DNA of 64,000 bases from Hemileia vastatrix (GCA_030280995.1 JASXTE010000007.1:19259501-19323500), one strand, 5' to 3'. Counted from the first letter of the stretch, positions 36,212 to 49,497 are shown. Notes: generated by a model from the letters alone, not told the origin. Program-made: numbers and translations.

Positions 36212-37736
36212 ATACAGGTGGAAATTCTTATGAGGATTACTTGATGAAATGAAGAAGACTTGTAATTAATTTCAATCGTAAAATTTTCAAACTTAAGTTT
36301 ATCGAAAATTGTGGTGACACTTTTTCCACATCCAGTCATATGGGATCAACTCTCTATATGGCAATGAGAATCAATTTTTAGTCAATCATGGCATTAGAAG
36401 TAATTTGATATGGACAAACTTTCCATCTGATTTTTGGCCAAAAATAAGTTGGAAATGTTTATGAGGAATACTAGATTAACTAAAGAAGACTTGCACCCTA
36501 CTACTGTCCATCATAAAAGTGTCCACCAGAAGAATTCTCAAACTTGTGGTTGACACCTTTGGCCTGGTCCATCTATATGGGATCAATTCTGCATATGGAA
36601 ATGAGGATGTAATTTGGTCAATCATGGTACTAGAAGTAATTTGATATAGACAAAGTTTCCAACTAAATAGTGGAAAAAAATCAGTTGAAAACTTCATTTA
36701 GTTTTTCAAAATATCAAATTAAGTACAATTTTATTCCTGATGGTGCCCATTTTATCCAACACCTCTTCTGAGCCTTGAAAATAGGCATTTAGCTTGAATT
36801 TTTAATTTCATATAAAATCCATTTTATTCAACCTATCTCTTTTTATTCCTTTTTTTCTTTTAGATATCAATTAATTTTTTTGTAAAACAAATCACTTTCA
36901 TAATTTTTTACCTGTATTTAATAAAAATATTAAAGGTTTAACATCACCCTGTAAGCATTTGGCACATGTTTTTTTGCTATACTAATAAAAATAATAATAT
37001 ACTGGTGACAAAAAATTGATCAAATAATAAAATATAAATAAAACAGAAAGGATAAAATACCAGTGGATTTGTTTTAAAAAAATACCAGTTGAACTGAAGA
37101 AGACCTGCACCCTAGATACTCACCATCAAAAAAGTGTCTAGCACAAGTTTGATTGAATTTGTTCTGGACACTTTTGGTCAGGTGCAGTCATATGAGATCA
37201 ATTCTCTCTATGGCAATGAAAAAAATCATTTGATAAAAAACTTCAATAGAAGTAGTTTTATATAGCCAAATTTTCCACCTAGAGTTCATCCAAACCACAG
37301 GTGCACAATTTTTTCTCTTTAAAAAAAAGTAAATTTAGTACAATTTATCACTGATGGCTCTCATTTGCTTCAACTCCTCTACTGGCCTTTGATAGTAGGA
37401 ATAATACTTGGATTTCATTTTTCATATTTGATCCCTTTAACTTAATTTTTTATTCCTCATATTGCTTTTGGATATCAATTAAAAAATTTTAAAATAAATT
37501 ATTTTTATATTTTTATACATTTATTTAATAATATTATAAATGGTGTAACATCACCTGGTATGCATTCGGCACATTAGTTTTTTCTATATTTATAAAATTA
37601 ATAATATAATGGTGACCAAAAATTAATCAAATGATCTTTATGAGTGAGAAACAAAGATAAAATACCAGTAGACATGTTTGTAAGAAATACTAGATGAACT
37701 GAAGAAAAATTCTACCCTAGCTACTCTCCATCATTG

Positions 37737-37778
37737 AAGTGTCCAGCACAAGTTTGGCCAAACTTGTGCTGGACACTT
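37737..37778. repeat. Perfect 42-bp palindrome (best copy in the array)
   Basis: The left arm AAGTGTCCAGCACAAGTTTGG is mirrored exactly by the right arm, with the centre at TTTGGCCAAA. Other units keep it with 1-8 mismatches; 42603 and 43785 have one each. It can form a 21-bp stem cruciform. Confidence 0.95.
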
Positions 37779-40700
37779 TTGGTCAGGTGCAGTCAGATGG
37801 GAGCAATTCTCTCTATGGAAATGAAGATAAATATTTGATAAATAATTACACTAGAAGTAGTTTAATATGGCAAAATTGTCATCCTGAAGTTTTGGTAAAG
37901 CTCAAGTGGATTTTTTTTTTATTTTTACAAAAAAGAAAATTTAGTGCAAGTTTATCCCTGATTGTGCTAATTTGATTCAACATCTCCTTTTTCTGTTTAT
38001 GGGAAGAATTTAACTTATATTTTAATTTTCATCTATGATTTCTTTTATTTTACATTATTGCCCTCATATTTCTTTTGGATAGAGGTTTATTTTTTGTAAA
38101 ATAAATCATTTTCATATTTTTTTACCTTTATTTAATAATATTATAAAAGATGTAACATCACCCAGTCTTCATTTGGCACACAAGTTTTTGCTATACTGAT
38201 AATATTTATAATATAATGGTGACAAAAAAATAATCAATTGATAAATATGAGTGAGGCACAAAGATTGAATAACAGTGGAGATGTTTATAAGAAATTCCAG
38301 ATAATTTAAAATGACTTCCACCCTGGCTACTCTCCATGATAAAAGTGTCCAGCAAAATTTTGGCCAAACTAGTGCTGGACACTTTTGGTTGCATGCCGTC
38401 AGATGCAATCAATTATTTTTATGGAAATGAGACTGAATGATCACTTCATCATTGCACTGAAAGTAGTTTTATATGGACAAATTGTCCCCCTGAAGTTTTT
38501 CCAAACCTAAGGTAGACAATTTTTTACTTTGGTAAAAAGAAAATTTAATCCATGTTAATCTATGATGGTGCCCATTTTTTCTGAAGCCTCTACTGGCTTA
38601 TGATAGAAGAAGTTATACTTAATATCTTTAGTTCATGTTTGATCTCTTTAATTTTAATTTTACCCTTTTATTTATCCTTTAGCTTTTAAATATCAATTTT
38701 ATTTTGGTAAAACTGATATTTTTCACATTTTTTTATATTTATTATATAATATTATTAAAGTTGTAAAATCACCCAGTGTACATTCAGTAAACATGTTTTT
38801 GCTATACTAAAAACATTAATAATATAATGGTGACTAAAAATTAATCAAATAATAAATATGGATGACACAGAAAGATCAAATACCCATAGACATTTTTAAA
38901 AGGAATACAAGATTAACTGAAGAAGACTTGCACCCTAGCTACTCTCCATCATAAAAGTGTCCAGCAGAATTTCAGCTTAGCTTTTGCTGGACAATTTCGG
39001 TTGCATGCAGTCAGATGGAATAAATTTACTCAATGGAAGTTAAAATGAATTTTTGCTCAATCATTGCACAAGAAGTAGTTTTATACTGCTATACTATCCT
39101 CCTGATTTTTTGGAAAACCTCAGGTGGACACTTTATTTAATTTTAAAAAAATGAAAATATATTCCAAATCTAGAACTGGTGGTGCAAATTTGGTCTGAAA
39201 ACCCAAATTATCTTTGATGGCAGAAATTTTATTTGAATGTTTAATTTCATATTTGATCACTTTTATTTTACTTTTTTATTCCTCTTTTTGCTTTCAAAGA
39301 TCAATTTATTTATTGTAAAACTAATACTTTTCATATTTTTTTAAATTTTATTTAATAAGATTATTAAAGATGTAGAATCTCCCAGTATGCATTTGGCTTA
39401 CAAGTTTTTTCAATACTAAAAACATTAATAGTATAATGGTGAAAAACAATGAATCAAATGATAAATATCAATGACACAGAAAGATCATATACAAGTGGAT
39501 TTGTTTATAAGGATACCTGATGAACTGAAGAAGACCTGTACCCTAGATACTCACCATCATAAAAGTGTCCAGCATAAGTTTGGCCAAACTTTTGCTGGAA
39601 ACTTTTGGTTGCATGCAGTCAGATGGGATAAATTTACTCTATGGAAATGAAAATGACTTTTTGCTCAATCATTGCAAAATAAGTAGTTTGATATTGCCAA
39701 AATTTCCTCCTGATGATTTTTCAAAACTCATCAGGACACTTTCTTTGGTTTAACAAAAAATAAAATATAGTGCAAGTTTAGCCCTGGTGGTGCACATTTG
39801 ATCTAACACCTCTACTTTTTATTGATAGTGGGAATTTTCCTTAGATTTTTTTTTCTTATTTGATCCCTTTTATTTTTCTTTTTTATTGCTCATATTGCTT
39901 TGTATATCAATTTTTAATTTTTAAAATAAATAATTTTCATACTCTTATAACTTTATTTAATAATAATTTTTGATTAAAGGTGGAACACCACCTGGTATGC
40001 ATTTTTTACACAATTTATTACTATAGTAATAACGTTAATAATTTAATGATGACAAAAAATAAATCAAATGGAAAATATAAATGACACAGAAAGATCAAAT
40101 ACCATTGGAAATTTTTATAAGTAATCCTATTTGAGTTTAAGAAGAATTGCTGTATGCCTACTCTCAATTATAAAAGTGTCCAGCACAAGTCTGGCCAAAC
40201 TTGTGCTGAACACTTTTGGTTGCATGAAGTCAGATGAGATAAATTCTCTCTATGGCAATGAAAATGATATCTCACTCAATTATTGAATTAAAGAATGTTT
40301 CATATTGTAAAATTTTCCCCTGGAAGTCTGTCCAAACTCAGGTCAAAATTTGTTAGATATACATTAAAGTAAATTTAGACCAAGTCTTGACATAGGGGTC
40401 CCTGACTGTCCCAACACCACTTCTGGCTCTTGATAGTAAAAATTTTACTTGTATTTTTTATTTTGTATTTGATCTCATTTATTTTCATTTTACTTTTCTA
40501 TTACTCTTTCAATTTTAAATATCAATTTATTTTTTTAAAAACAAAACATATTCATATTTTTTTAACTTTATATGATAATATTTTTAAGGGTGTAACATCA
40601 TCAATTTTGCATTTGGGATGCAGGTTTTTGCTATACTAGAAAGATTAATAATATATATGGTGACAAACAATTAATTATAAGATAAATATGGATGACAAAA

Positions 40701-43700
40701 ATAGATAAAAAACAAATTGAAATGTGAAAAACAAAAAACTGATGTACTGAGGAACACTTCCACCCTAGCTACTCTCCATCATTAAAGTGTCCAGCACAAG
40801 TTTGGCTGAACTTGTGCTGGACACTTTTGTTCAGGTGCAGTCAGATGAGATCAATTCTCTCTGTGGAAATGAAATTTAAAAAAATGCTAAATAATTACAT
40901 TAGAAGTAGTTTGGTATGGCTGAATTATCCACCTTAAGGTTTTCCAAACCTCAGCTGAAAAATATTTTATCTTTAAAAAAAATTAAATTTTGTCAAATTT
41001 AGCCTTGATGGAACCCATTTGTTTCAACACCTCTACTGGCTCTTGAAGGCAGGAATTTTCCTTGAATTTTTCTTTTTCATATTTGATCTCTTTTACTTTA
41101 CTTTTTTATCACTCATGTTACATTTGGATATTAATTTATAACTTTGGAAAATAATCATTTTCATATTTTTTCAACATTTTTTAATAATATTATAAAAGGT
41201 GTAATATATCATGGCATGCATTTGGTGCACAAGTTTTTTCTATACTAATAAAATTAATAATATTCTAATGACAAAAAATTAATCAAATAATAAAATATGA
41301 ATAACACAGAAAGATCAAATACCAGTGGAAATGTTTTAAAAAATAACAGTTGCACTGAAGAAGACCTGCACCCTAGCTACTCTCCATCATAAAAGTGTCC
41401 AGCACAAGTTTGGCTGAGCTTGTGCTGGACACTTTTGGTCAGGTGCAGTCAGATGGGATCAATTCTCTCTATGGCAATGAAAAAAAATTATTTGATAAGA
41501 AACTTCACTAGATGTAGTTTGATATAGCTGAATTGTCCACCTAGAGTTCATCCAAACCACATGTACACAATTTTTTATATTTAAAAAACAGTCAATTTAG
41601 TACAGTTTATCCCTGATGGCTCTCATTTGCTTCAAAATCTCTACTGGCCTTTGATATTAGGAATAATACTTGGATTTTTTTTCATATTTTCTGCCTTTAA
41701 CTTATTTTTTTTCTCATATTGCTTTTGGATATCAATTAATAATTTTTAAAATAAATTATTTTCATATTTTTATAGATTTATTTAATAATATTATAAAAGG
41801 TGTAAAATCACTCAGTATGCATTTGGCACATGACTTTTTTGCTATACTTATAAAATTAATAATATAATTAAGACAAAAAATTAATCAAACAATATATATG
41901 AGTGAGGAAAAAGATAAAATACCAGTAGACATTTTTTTAAGAAATACCAGATGAATTGAAGAGAAATTCTACCCCAGCTACTCTCCATCATAGAAGTGTC
42001 CAGCACAAGTTCGGCCAATTTTTTGCTGGACACTTTTGGTCATGTGCAGTCAGATGGGATCAATTCTCTGTATAGCAACAAATATTTTTTTTTATCAAAT
42101 TTCACTAGAAGTAGTTTGGATTAGCTGAATCATCCACCTGCTGTTCTGCCCAATCTCAGGTGTATAATTTTTTATCTTTAAAGAAAATGTCATTTATTAC
42201 AATTTAGCCCTGATGGCTCCCATTTGCTTTAACACCTCTACTGGCTCTTGATAGCAGGAATTTTATTAGTATTTTTTCATATTTGAGCTCTTTGACTTTA
42301 ACTTTACTCTTTTATTCTTCTTTTTACTTTTTAATTTATTTTTAATTTTTGTAAAACTAATCATTTCCATATTTTTAACATGTATTTTAATAAAAATTAT
42401 TGAAGGTATAACTTCACCTGGTATGAATTTGGCACACAAGTTTTTGCTATACTAATAACATTAATAATATAATGGTGATAAAATATTAATTGGATGAAAA
42501 TATTAATGATACAGACTGATCAAATTTAAGTAGACATGTTTATGAGAAATACAAGATGAAGGAACTGAAGAAAAATTCCACCCAAGCTACTCTCCATCAT
42601 AAAAGTGTCCAGCACAATTTTGGCCAAACTTGTGCTGGACACTTTTGGTCACGTGCAGTCAGATGGGATCGATTCTCTCTATGGAAACAAGAAAACCTTT
42701 TTATATCAAACTTCACTACAAGTGGTTTTGTTTAGCTGAATCATCCACCTGTCGTTCTTCCCAACCTCAGGTGTATAATTTTTTATCTTTAAAAAAAAGG
42801 TCACTTATTTCAATTTAGCCCTGATGGCTCCCATTTGTTTCAAAACTTCTACTGTCTCTTGAGAGCAAGAATTTTGCTAGTATTTTTTTCACAATTGATC
42901 TCTTTGAGATTAATTTTACTTTTTTATTTCTCTTTTTTTAATATCTATTTAAATTATTGTAAAGCTAATCATTTTCATATTTTTTTCCATTTATTTCATA
43001 TTATTATAGAAGGTGTAACATCACCTGGTATGCATTTGGCACATGAGTTTCTTCTATACTTATAATATTAATAATATAATGGTGACAATAAATTAATAAA
43101 ATGATATATATGAGTGAGGCACAAAGATCAAATACCAATGGAAATTTTTATAAGAAATACCAGATTAACTGAAGAAAAATTCTACCCTAGCTACTCTCCG
43201 TCATAAATGTGTCCAGCACAAGTTTGGCTGAACTTTTTCTGGACACTTTTGGTCACATGCAGTCTGGTGTGATCAATTCTCTCTCAATAATTGCACTAGA
43301 AGTGGTTTGATATGGCCAAATGGTTCTGCTGAAGTTTTGTTAAACCTCAGGTTGGCACTTTTTTGTTTTTAAAAAAAGGAATTATAGTCCAAGTTTAGCC
43401 TCACTGGTGGGCATTTGCCCCAACATGTCTACTTGCTCTTGATGGCAGTAATTCTATTTTAATTTTTTATTTCATATTTGATCCCTTAAATTTTACCTTT
43501 TGATCCCTCATATTACTTTTGTATATCAATTTATTTTTTGTAAAACAAATCATTTTCATATTTTTTTACCTTTATTAATAATCTTATAAAAGGTGTAACA
43601 TCACCCCGTATGCATTTGGTACACAAGTTTTTGCTATACTTATAATATAAATAACAATGGTGACAAAAAATCATTCAAATGATAAATATGAGTGAGGCAC

Positions 43701-44330
43701 AAAGATCAAATACCTGTGGACATTTTTATAAGAAATACCAGATGAAATGAAGAGAAAATCCACCCTATCTACTCTCCATCATAAAAGTGTCCAGCACAAG
43801 TTTGGCAAAACTTGTGCTGGACACTTTTGGTCAAATGCAGTCTGATGTGATCAATTCTCTCTATTGCAATGAAAATGAATTTTTCTTCAATAATTGCACT
43901 AGAAGTTGTTTGATATGGCCAAATGGTTCTTCTGAAGTTTTGTTAAACCTCAGGTTGGTATATTTTTTTTCAAAAAAGAAATTAAAGTCCAAGTTTAGTG
44001 CCACTGGTGGGCGTTCACCCCATCATGTTTACTTGCTCATGATGGCAGGAATTTTACTTTAATTTTTTATTTCATATTTGATTTCTTTAATTTTACCTTT
44101 TTATCCCTCATATTGCTTTTGGATATCAATTTACTTTTTGTAAAACAAATCATTTTCATATTTTTTTACCTTTATTTAATAATATTATAAAAGTTGTAAC
44201 ATCACCCAGTATGCATTGGGCACACAAGTTTTTGCTATACTTATAATATTAATAACATAATGGTGACAAAAAATCAATCAAATGACAAATATGAGTGAGG
44301 CGCAAAGGTCAAATACCAATGAAGCAATAG

Positions 44331-45540
44331 TTCTTTTTAATATTGTAAATTTTTTGATTAAATAAAATAGTAATAATGAATTATATTTTTCATCCACAAT
44401 TCCACTCTAATGATTCCCACTGCACAAAAAGGGTTCACTCAGTCCTTTCTTTACTGCTTGTGCATATATTTTATTTCCCACAGTACTACAATTTTTTGTA
44501 GTGATTATCCCACATCTGATTCAGGAATATTTTTAGACAATATAAGTTTTTTTACAAAAGACCTTATCATATCCCATATCCCACAAAAATTACAACCTGT
44601 TTTTGTATTAAAACCCATTAATTATTAAGAAATTGTTTAAGTAATTAGATTAGACCCTGGCACATCTAGATCCATACCAAACGACATAAAGTCTTTTCAA
44701 TATTGAAGACAATTAAATAAAATATGGTATCATACTAAATTATGGGCACCAACCATAATTCAGCACTTCTCATTTGCTCTGCCACAAAATGAGTGCATAA
44801 AGCATTTTTCTAATGTCAGACTGTTTTTCTTCCTTCCCTCACACCTTTAGTCCAGAATGAAAATTTAGTATGAGTTTTGGTCAAGTTGGTTTTCCAGTGT
44901 TATTTGTATGCAATATGAATCCATATTGCATATTCTATTGATGCATAAAATATACTCGTTAAGCATCATTTTTTTGCATTTTTCAATCATAATGCATATT
45001 TAAGAATATGCATATGCATATTCATTATACAGATGTATATGCATATTAATATATTTTATTCAGATACATATATGCACCTTTTTTTGCATATTCAATATGC
45101 ATATTTTTAATGCATATTCAATTTTCATATTTTTATGCATATTCAATATGCATATTTTTTATGCATATTTTTATGTGTATTTATTCTTCATAGTCATTAT
45201 GCATACACTTTGGATAGGCATTTCACATCAATTTTTAACATGCAATAAGTATCCACCATGCAAATTCAAATGCATATGCATCTATATCAAACACACAACA
45301 TTTATTCAAGTTTAATATTTGAATTTTAAGGTATGCTAAGTGATGTTGTTTAACCTTTTTCCAAACCTGAGATTAACTGATGTTCAATGTGGTTCCTAAG
45401 CTCTGCTCATGGAGGGATTGTTCTGGATTCAATCTGTGACAGTTTATTTTTTCAATTTTTTTTCATCTGATTTAAAAACATATTTCTGACAATTTCAGGA
45501 TGGTTTCCCAACAGTTTCCTGATAAATTCCTGATAGTTTC
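44331..45540. other. AT-rich spacer with ATGCATAT-rich stretch
   Basis: No gene is supported. Between 44920 and 45290, variants of ATGCATATTC and ATATGCAT recur more than fifteen times at irregular spacing and create many small palindromes. Confidence 0.5.
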
Positions 45541-45592
45541 AAATAGAGGGAACTGCTAGCAGTTCACCCCCAGATTTCCTGTGGTGAATGAA
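45541..45592 (+). pseudogene. Short Tet-like relic in the opposite orientation
   Basis: The plus strand reads RELLAVHPQISCGE, matching GLLAVHPQIFHGD of the relic at 33601-34235 (minus). At the DNA level GCTAGCAGTTCACCCCCAGA is shared exactly. Upstream, AACAGTTTCCTGATAAATTC also aligns weakly (PTVS..IPDSFK). Only about 50 bp is convincing. Confidence 0.4.
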
Positions 45593-46329
45593 TTTTCTTT
45601 TTTAAATTTCTTTTATTCTGCTGTGTTCAATCATCATTATTTTTTTTTGATATTTTGGATGATGATTGAAAGGAAGTTGAATTTTAAAAAGATGATCAAG
45701 AGGATAAAGAGAATGATGATGGAGAAGTAAGAGCTGATTCTGATTAAATAGACATTTTTTTCTTTGAACCAAAAAAAATTTAAGTCAAAAACCAAAAAAT
45801 AGGAAAAAAAAATTAAAGTCACAAAAATTAGATTGTTTATTCAACCTTAAGAATTTTATTTATAAGAATTAATCCAAATAACTGTTTTTTGAAAAGAAAT
45901 CATTTACTAAAACTGTCTTTGAAAAAAAAATTGAAATTAAAAAAAATAAATAAAAATAAAAACAAACATCAGTAAAATTATTTGCCAAAAAAATTAATTT
46001 TAAAGTTATTTGGTGTTAGATATACCCCCTAAAGTCCTTGAAATAAAAAAATGATAAAAAAAATTATAATTAAAAATTTAAACCAAATAAAAAAATTTTA
46101 TCTGAAAATTTTCTCCTAAAAATAAAAATCAAAATTATAAACACACCAAATTTATTTTTGATTCAGCTTGAACTGTAAAAAATTTTTTTATAATATTCTG
46201 TAAAAAAATATAAAAAAAATAATTAAAAAAATAAAAAAAAATAAAAAATGATGTTAATAAAAATAATATATAACTTTGTTTACATACTCCCATATTACCC
46301 CTCCTTGTCTGCCTCATTTACCTCTTTTT
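45593..46329. other. AT-rich spacer, no gene seen
   Basis: Long A-rich runs on the plus strand; open frames are low-complexity. No repeat family recognised. Confidence 0.4.
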
Positions 46330-46830
46330 CGTGTTCTCAAACCCCCCTTCCCCATCTTGATCTTCTGAAAATCCCCTTCTCCCCCTTTTTCACCTGGTCC
46401 TCCCCCCTTTCTCCCCCTTGAGGCCCCTTTCTCCCCCTTGAGGCACCTCTTTTCCCCCCTTTAGGCTGCCTCACAATAATCCCCCCTCCCCTCTCATCTT
46501 GCCTCCTTCCCCCTTTAACTAGCCAAAAAATTGCTATGGGATTCTTTTAGTAATAAAGGATTGCTGCTGCCAGTTGTTCTGCCAGTTGTTTAGTAGCTAA
46601 ATGAATTCTTTAGAAATTTTTTATTGATAGAAAGTGGGGTTGAGGCAAGGTGAGAGGGGAGGGGTGAGTTGAGAGGTAGCCTAAAGGGGGGAAAAGGACA
46701 TGCAATGGGAAAAGGGGGGCCTAAAGGGATGAAAAAGAGCACCTAAAGGGGGGGAAAGGTGAGGAAGAGAATAGGGGGGGAAAGGGGGATTGAGGCAGTC
46801 AAGAAGGGGGAAAAGGAGGGAAAAAGAGCA
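46330..46830. repeat. Inverted repeat of homopyrimidine and homopurine tracts
   Basis: C/T-rich DNA at 46330-46515 (for example TTTCCCCCCTTTAGGCTGCC, then CCCCTCCCCTCTCATCTTGC) is mirrored by G/A-rich DNA at 46636-46700 (GAGGCAAGGTGAGAGGGGAG, then GTAGCCTAAAGGGGGGAAAA). The arms are about 60 bp with a spacer of about 130 bp. The purine side continues to 46830 with several G5-G8 runs. No coding content. Confidence 0.8.
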
Positions 46831-47094
46831 GAACAAGAGAGGAAAGAGGGAGAGAAAAAACCAAAAAAAATAGTTTAACCTTGAAAAAAAATAAATGAAG
46901 CACTTACAAAAAAAATAAAAAAATAAAAAATAGAAAAAAAAATCATGATTATCAAATAAAAAATCAATAAATATGAAAAAATGACTTACCTAGTGAGATG
47001 AGTTAAAAAAAATGCAACAAAAATATTTGAGGGATGTTTGAGGAGAGGAAGAAAAGGATATGAGTGAAGATTGAAAAAATATGCGATTTGAGAA
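46831..47094. other. A-rich spacer, no gene seen
   Basis: Poly-A rich, then AAGAAAAGGATATGAGTG; nothing recognisable. Confidence 0.3.
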
Positions 47095-48345
47095 AATATG
47101 CCATTTTATCAGGGTGAGATCAAGTACAAAGACGTGAACTAGCTTGAATGGTCATTTTTCTAGAAGATTTTAGTGGTCCTATATGAATACTGTAGTACAA
47201 ATTAAATAAGTATTATAATATAACTCAATATAAGGGTCTTTGTAATTTTAATCTCACTAATTATAAATAGGTTACAATCTTTTAATTGGTAGAAAAAAAG
47301 ATGTAACAATTCAGATACTATTCAAAGACTTTATAAGTTCCATTGATATTTATTGTAATTGTATTGTTTATATATTTGATTGTAATGATAAAGAATGTAG
47401 AAAACAAAACAAAAAAACCCCTCCTTTTATACACATTGACTTACCCAATGAACCCCTTGATTTAACAGCTCTATACATGATTAATGATGCCTCATTCAAG
47501 CTAATAGACATTTCTAACAACATAAAGAGTGACCAATAACGTAGCTAGAATGATATCACTCGCCAAAATCCTGCAGTAATAGGGATACTCAATCAAAAAT
47601 AAAGAATAAGCAAAAAAGAGAGTATAAGCCTGTAATACATTAAAATAAAAGACTAAAATTGAAAATTAAGACTAATTATTACTCCATATTAAGGGAGATT
47701 AACAGTATAAATTATGGGGCTATTCATGAAATTATACTACGTGAAATCCCCATTGAAAAATAACCAAAATTGACTGAGAAACCACTTAAAAACCTAAAAA
47801 AGGGCATGAGATGTGAAGTAACTACATGCAGTCCTTGACAGGAGCTTTCACGGGTACATCCTGGACTAATTTAGGCAAATTCAAGCATGGTAGTGAATTA
47901 AAGCACCAATCTTGAGGCTATTAATGAAATTAGTGCATATAATAAACGTCAATGCATTTGTAATTAAACTAGGACACTAAATAAGCGCCTGTTGCCTATT
48001 TTAGTGTGTTTCTCCAGAGTGGGCGTAGAATATGAGGTAATTATAGTTTGAAAAAGCTAACTTTGCTAAAAATGAAGCTATTTACACAGGAAAAATGCAG
48101 GTAGTATGTGGCCAGTACACAGAAGCCATTTCTGACATAAAAAACACCACATTTGAAAAGTGTTATTTTTATGAATTTTAGTAGCCGAATCAATAGCCCT
48201 AATTAAGATAAATTTATCTTTCAAAGCACATTTTAAATATTATTAAATTTATAGCACATATAGTCAACTTTTAAGTGATTTAAAGTGCATTTCTTGTTTT
48301 TCACATAAAATAATGAAAACAACAGCTTTAAGTCTACTTAAAATT
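47095..48345 (-). repeat. Dispersed 1.2-kb repeat, copy 1 (LTR-like)
   Basis: Homologous over its whole length to 56270-57497 in the same orientation. Shared blocks include TCTAGAAGATTTTA-TGGTCC, ACTCAATATAAGGGTCT, CCTCCTTTTATAC, GGCCAGTACACAGAAGCCAT and TTTAAAGTGCA-TTCTT. On the minus strand GTATAAAAGGAGG resembles a core promoter, and the TCTAGAAGATTTTA block recalls the C and D LTRs. This hints at a solo LTR on the minus strand. I cannot define TG...CA ends. Confidence 0.65.
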
Positions 48346-48754
48346 TATGCAACCTTATACTTAAGGTTCTTAAGATTACCCTAACATATTTTAACTTAAT
48401 ATTAAGTACATAAGACTTTTAAAAGGTGAATATATGCGTGTATATAAGGTGTTATAATGGCATATTTTGCATTTTATCATAAATTTACTTATATGTACTA
48501 TTTGTGTACTCAAATTTATTGCTCCCATGTATAGTCCATATTTTAAACATAAATTATAAGTACTTTTTACTCAGTCCTTTGGATATACAGGCAAACAAAT
48601 TTCATGTTGAGCTGGTGAAAAAAAACCAATAAGCCATCCAAAAAAGAGATATTTGCCATAAATTCAAAAAAAAATGAATATGCAACAAACAAAAATACCA
48701 ACCCAAGTGAATAAAGTATACAAAGTGGATATTTGGATAGTATGAAAAAAATAA
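48346..48754. other. AT-rich spacer, no gene seen
   Basis: No supported frame between the dispersed repeat and the C-terminus of the Harbinger relic. Confidence 0.4.
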
Positions 48755-49497
48755 TTAAAAGGGTTGTGTGTCCAAATGGTGGAGGGTGATTGGAATAATG
48801 AAAGAGTGTATGCCAGTTGAATGAATGTTTTGTGATTCAAGGGAGGGGAGAGCCGGTGCTTTTTTAGGATACTCTTCTTCATAGAGATCATTCAATTCAT
48901 CCCTTAAAAATGCTAGGATATTGTGGAGTATAACACAAGTCATGATCCAATGATTTTCAGTTTTGATCTCCAATTTTTTTTGAAATTAGATTCTAAGTTC
49001 CTAGAGACTTGAAAATCTTCCTTTAAAATATCAATAGCATGTTCAATCCATACTCTTGATTAGGAAAGTTGATAATTAAAGGTGGTTTTTTGGTCATTTT
49101 CTAAAGTTGCACCACATAAGGCAGGTATAATGTACTTTCCACCTGCATATTCTGAGTCTGAAAGGAGGTACTGAGATTTGTCAAAGTATGAGTCAGGAAT
49201 TCAAGAAATCATCATTCTTTGGAAGACAGAAGATTCATGACATGGGCCAGGGAAGCCACTATGAAAAGCAAAAAACTTTTTATTGACATCACAGACAAGT
49301 TGAACGGCAATAGAGTATCTAAAAAGAAGATAAAAAGTTAGTTTATGAAAGATGTGAAATTGGGGAACATTTTGAAGAAACCTTTTTTTGCAATCAAAAT
49401 AATGGTTTCCATCATGAGCAGGCTTTTGACTTGAAGGTATAGTTGTGCCATCAACAAAGAATTCACATCCAGGGAGCCCTTTGGTTTTCATTACTTG
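48755..49497 (-). pseudogene. PIF/Harbinger-type (DDE_4) transposase, N-terminally truncated, one intron
   Basis: Starting at the junction with element D: MKTKGLPGCEFFVDGTTIPS (first D in VDGT), then GNHYFDCKKR. A 63-bp intron at 49319-49381 (GTTTCT ... CTAAC ... TTTTAG) separates this from YSIAVQLVCDVNKKFFAFHS, CHESSVFQRM, then after a stop LLSDSEYAGGKYIIP (third acidic block), a second stop, and SRVWIEHAIDILKEDFQ (final E). The C-terminus is TENHWIMTCVILHNILAFLR. The splice join restores KKRYSI, the usual motif of this family. Two in-frame stops (49201 and about 49063) and a frame change near 48980 make it a pseudogene. The N-terminal third is missing at the gypsy junction. Confidence 0.85.

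Larger units (their letters stand above)
34540..44330. repeat. Tandem satellite array, about 605-bp units each with a central palindrome
   Basis: Units share GAAGAAGACTTGCACCCTAGC-CTCTCCATCATAAAAGTGTCC-type blocks, the palindrome CCAGCACAAGTTTGGCC and its complement, then GGTCAGGTGCAGTCAGATGG, AATTCTCTCTATGG, and a long AT-rich tail with GGTGTAACATCACC and ATGCATTTGGCACA. Palindromes start near 37131, 37737, 38343, 38951, 39563, 40171, 40786, 41393, 41995, 42603, 43207 and 43785, a period of 578-612 bp. Diverged copies extend left to 34540 on both sides of the solo LTR. No transposase, LTR or coding frame lies in the unit; the short frames seen merely cross the palindrome. Confidence 0.93.

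Noticed and set aside
37739..43990. Short frames starting MSSTSLAKL... repeated in the array
   Set aside because: They are readings through the palindrome (complementary to VQHKFGQT-type codons) with unrelated continuations in each unit.
34540..44330. CRISPR array
   Set aside because: Eukaryotic context, 605-bp period, diverged units and no short repeat-spacer alternation.
45637..46317. Phe/Ile-rich minus-strand frames
   Set aside because: Produced by A-rich plus-strand composition; no family signature.
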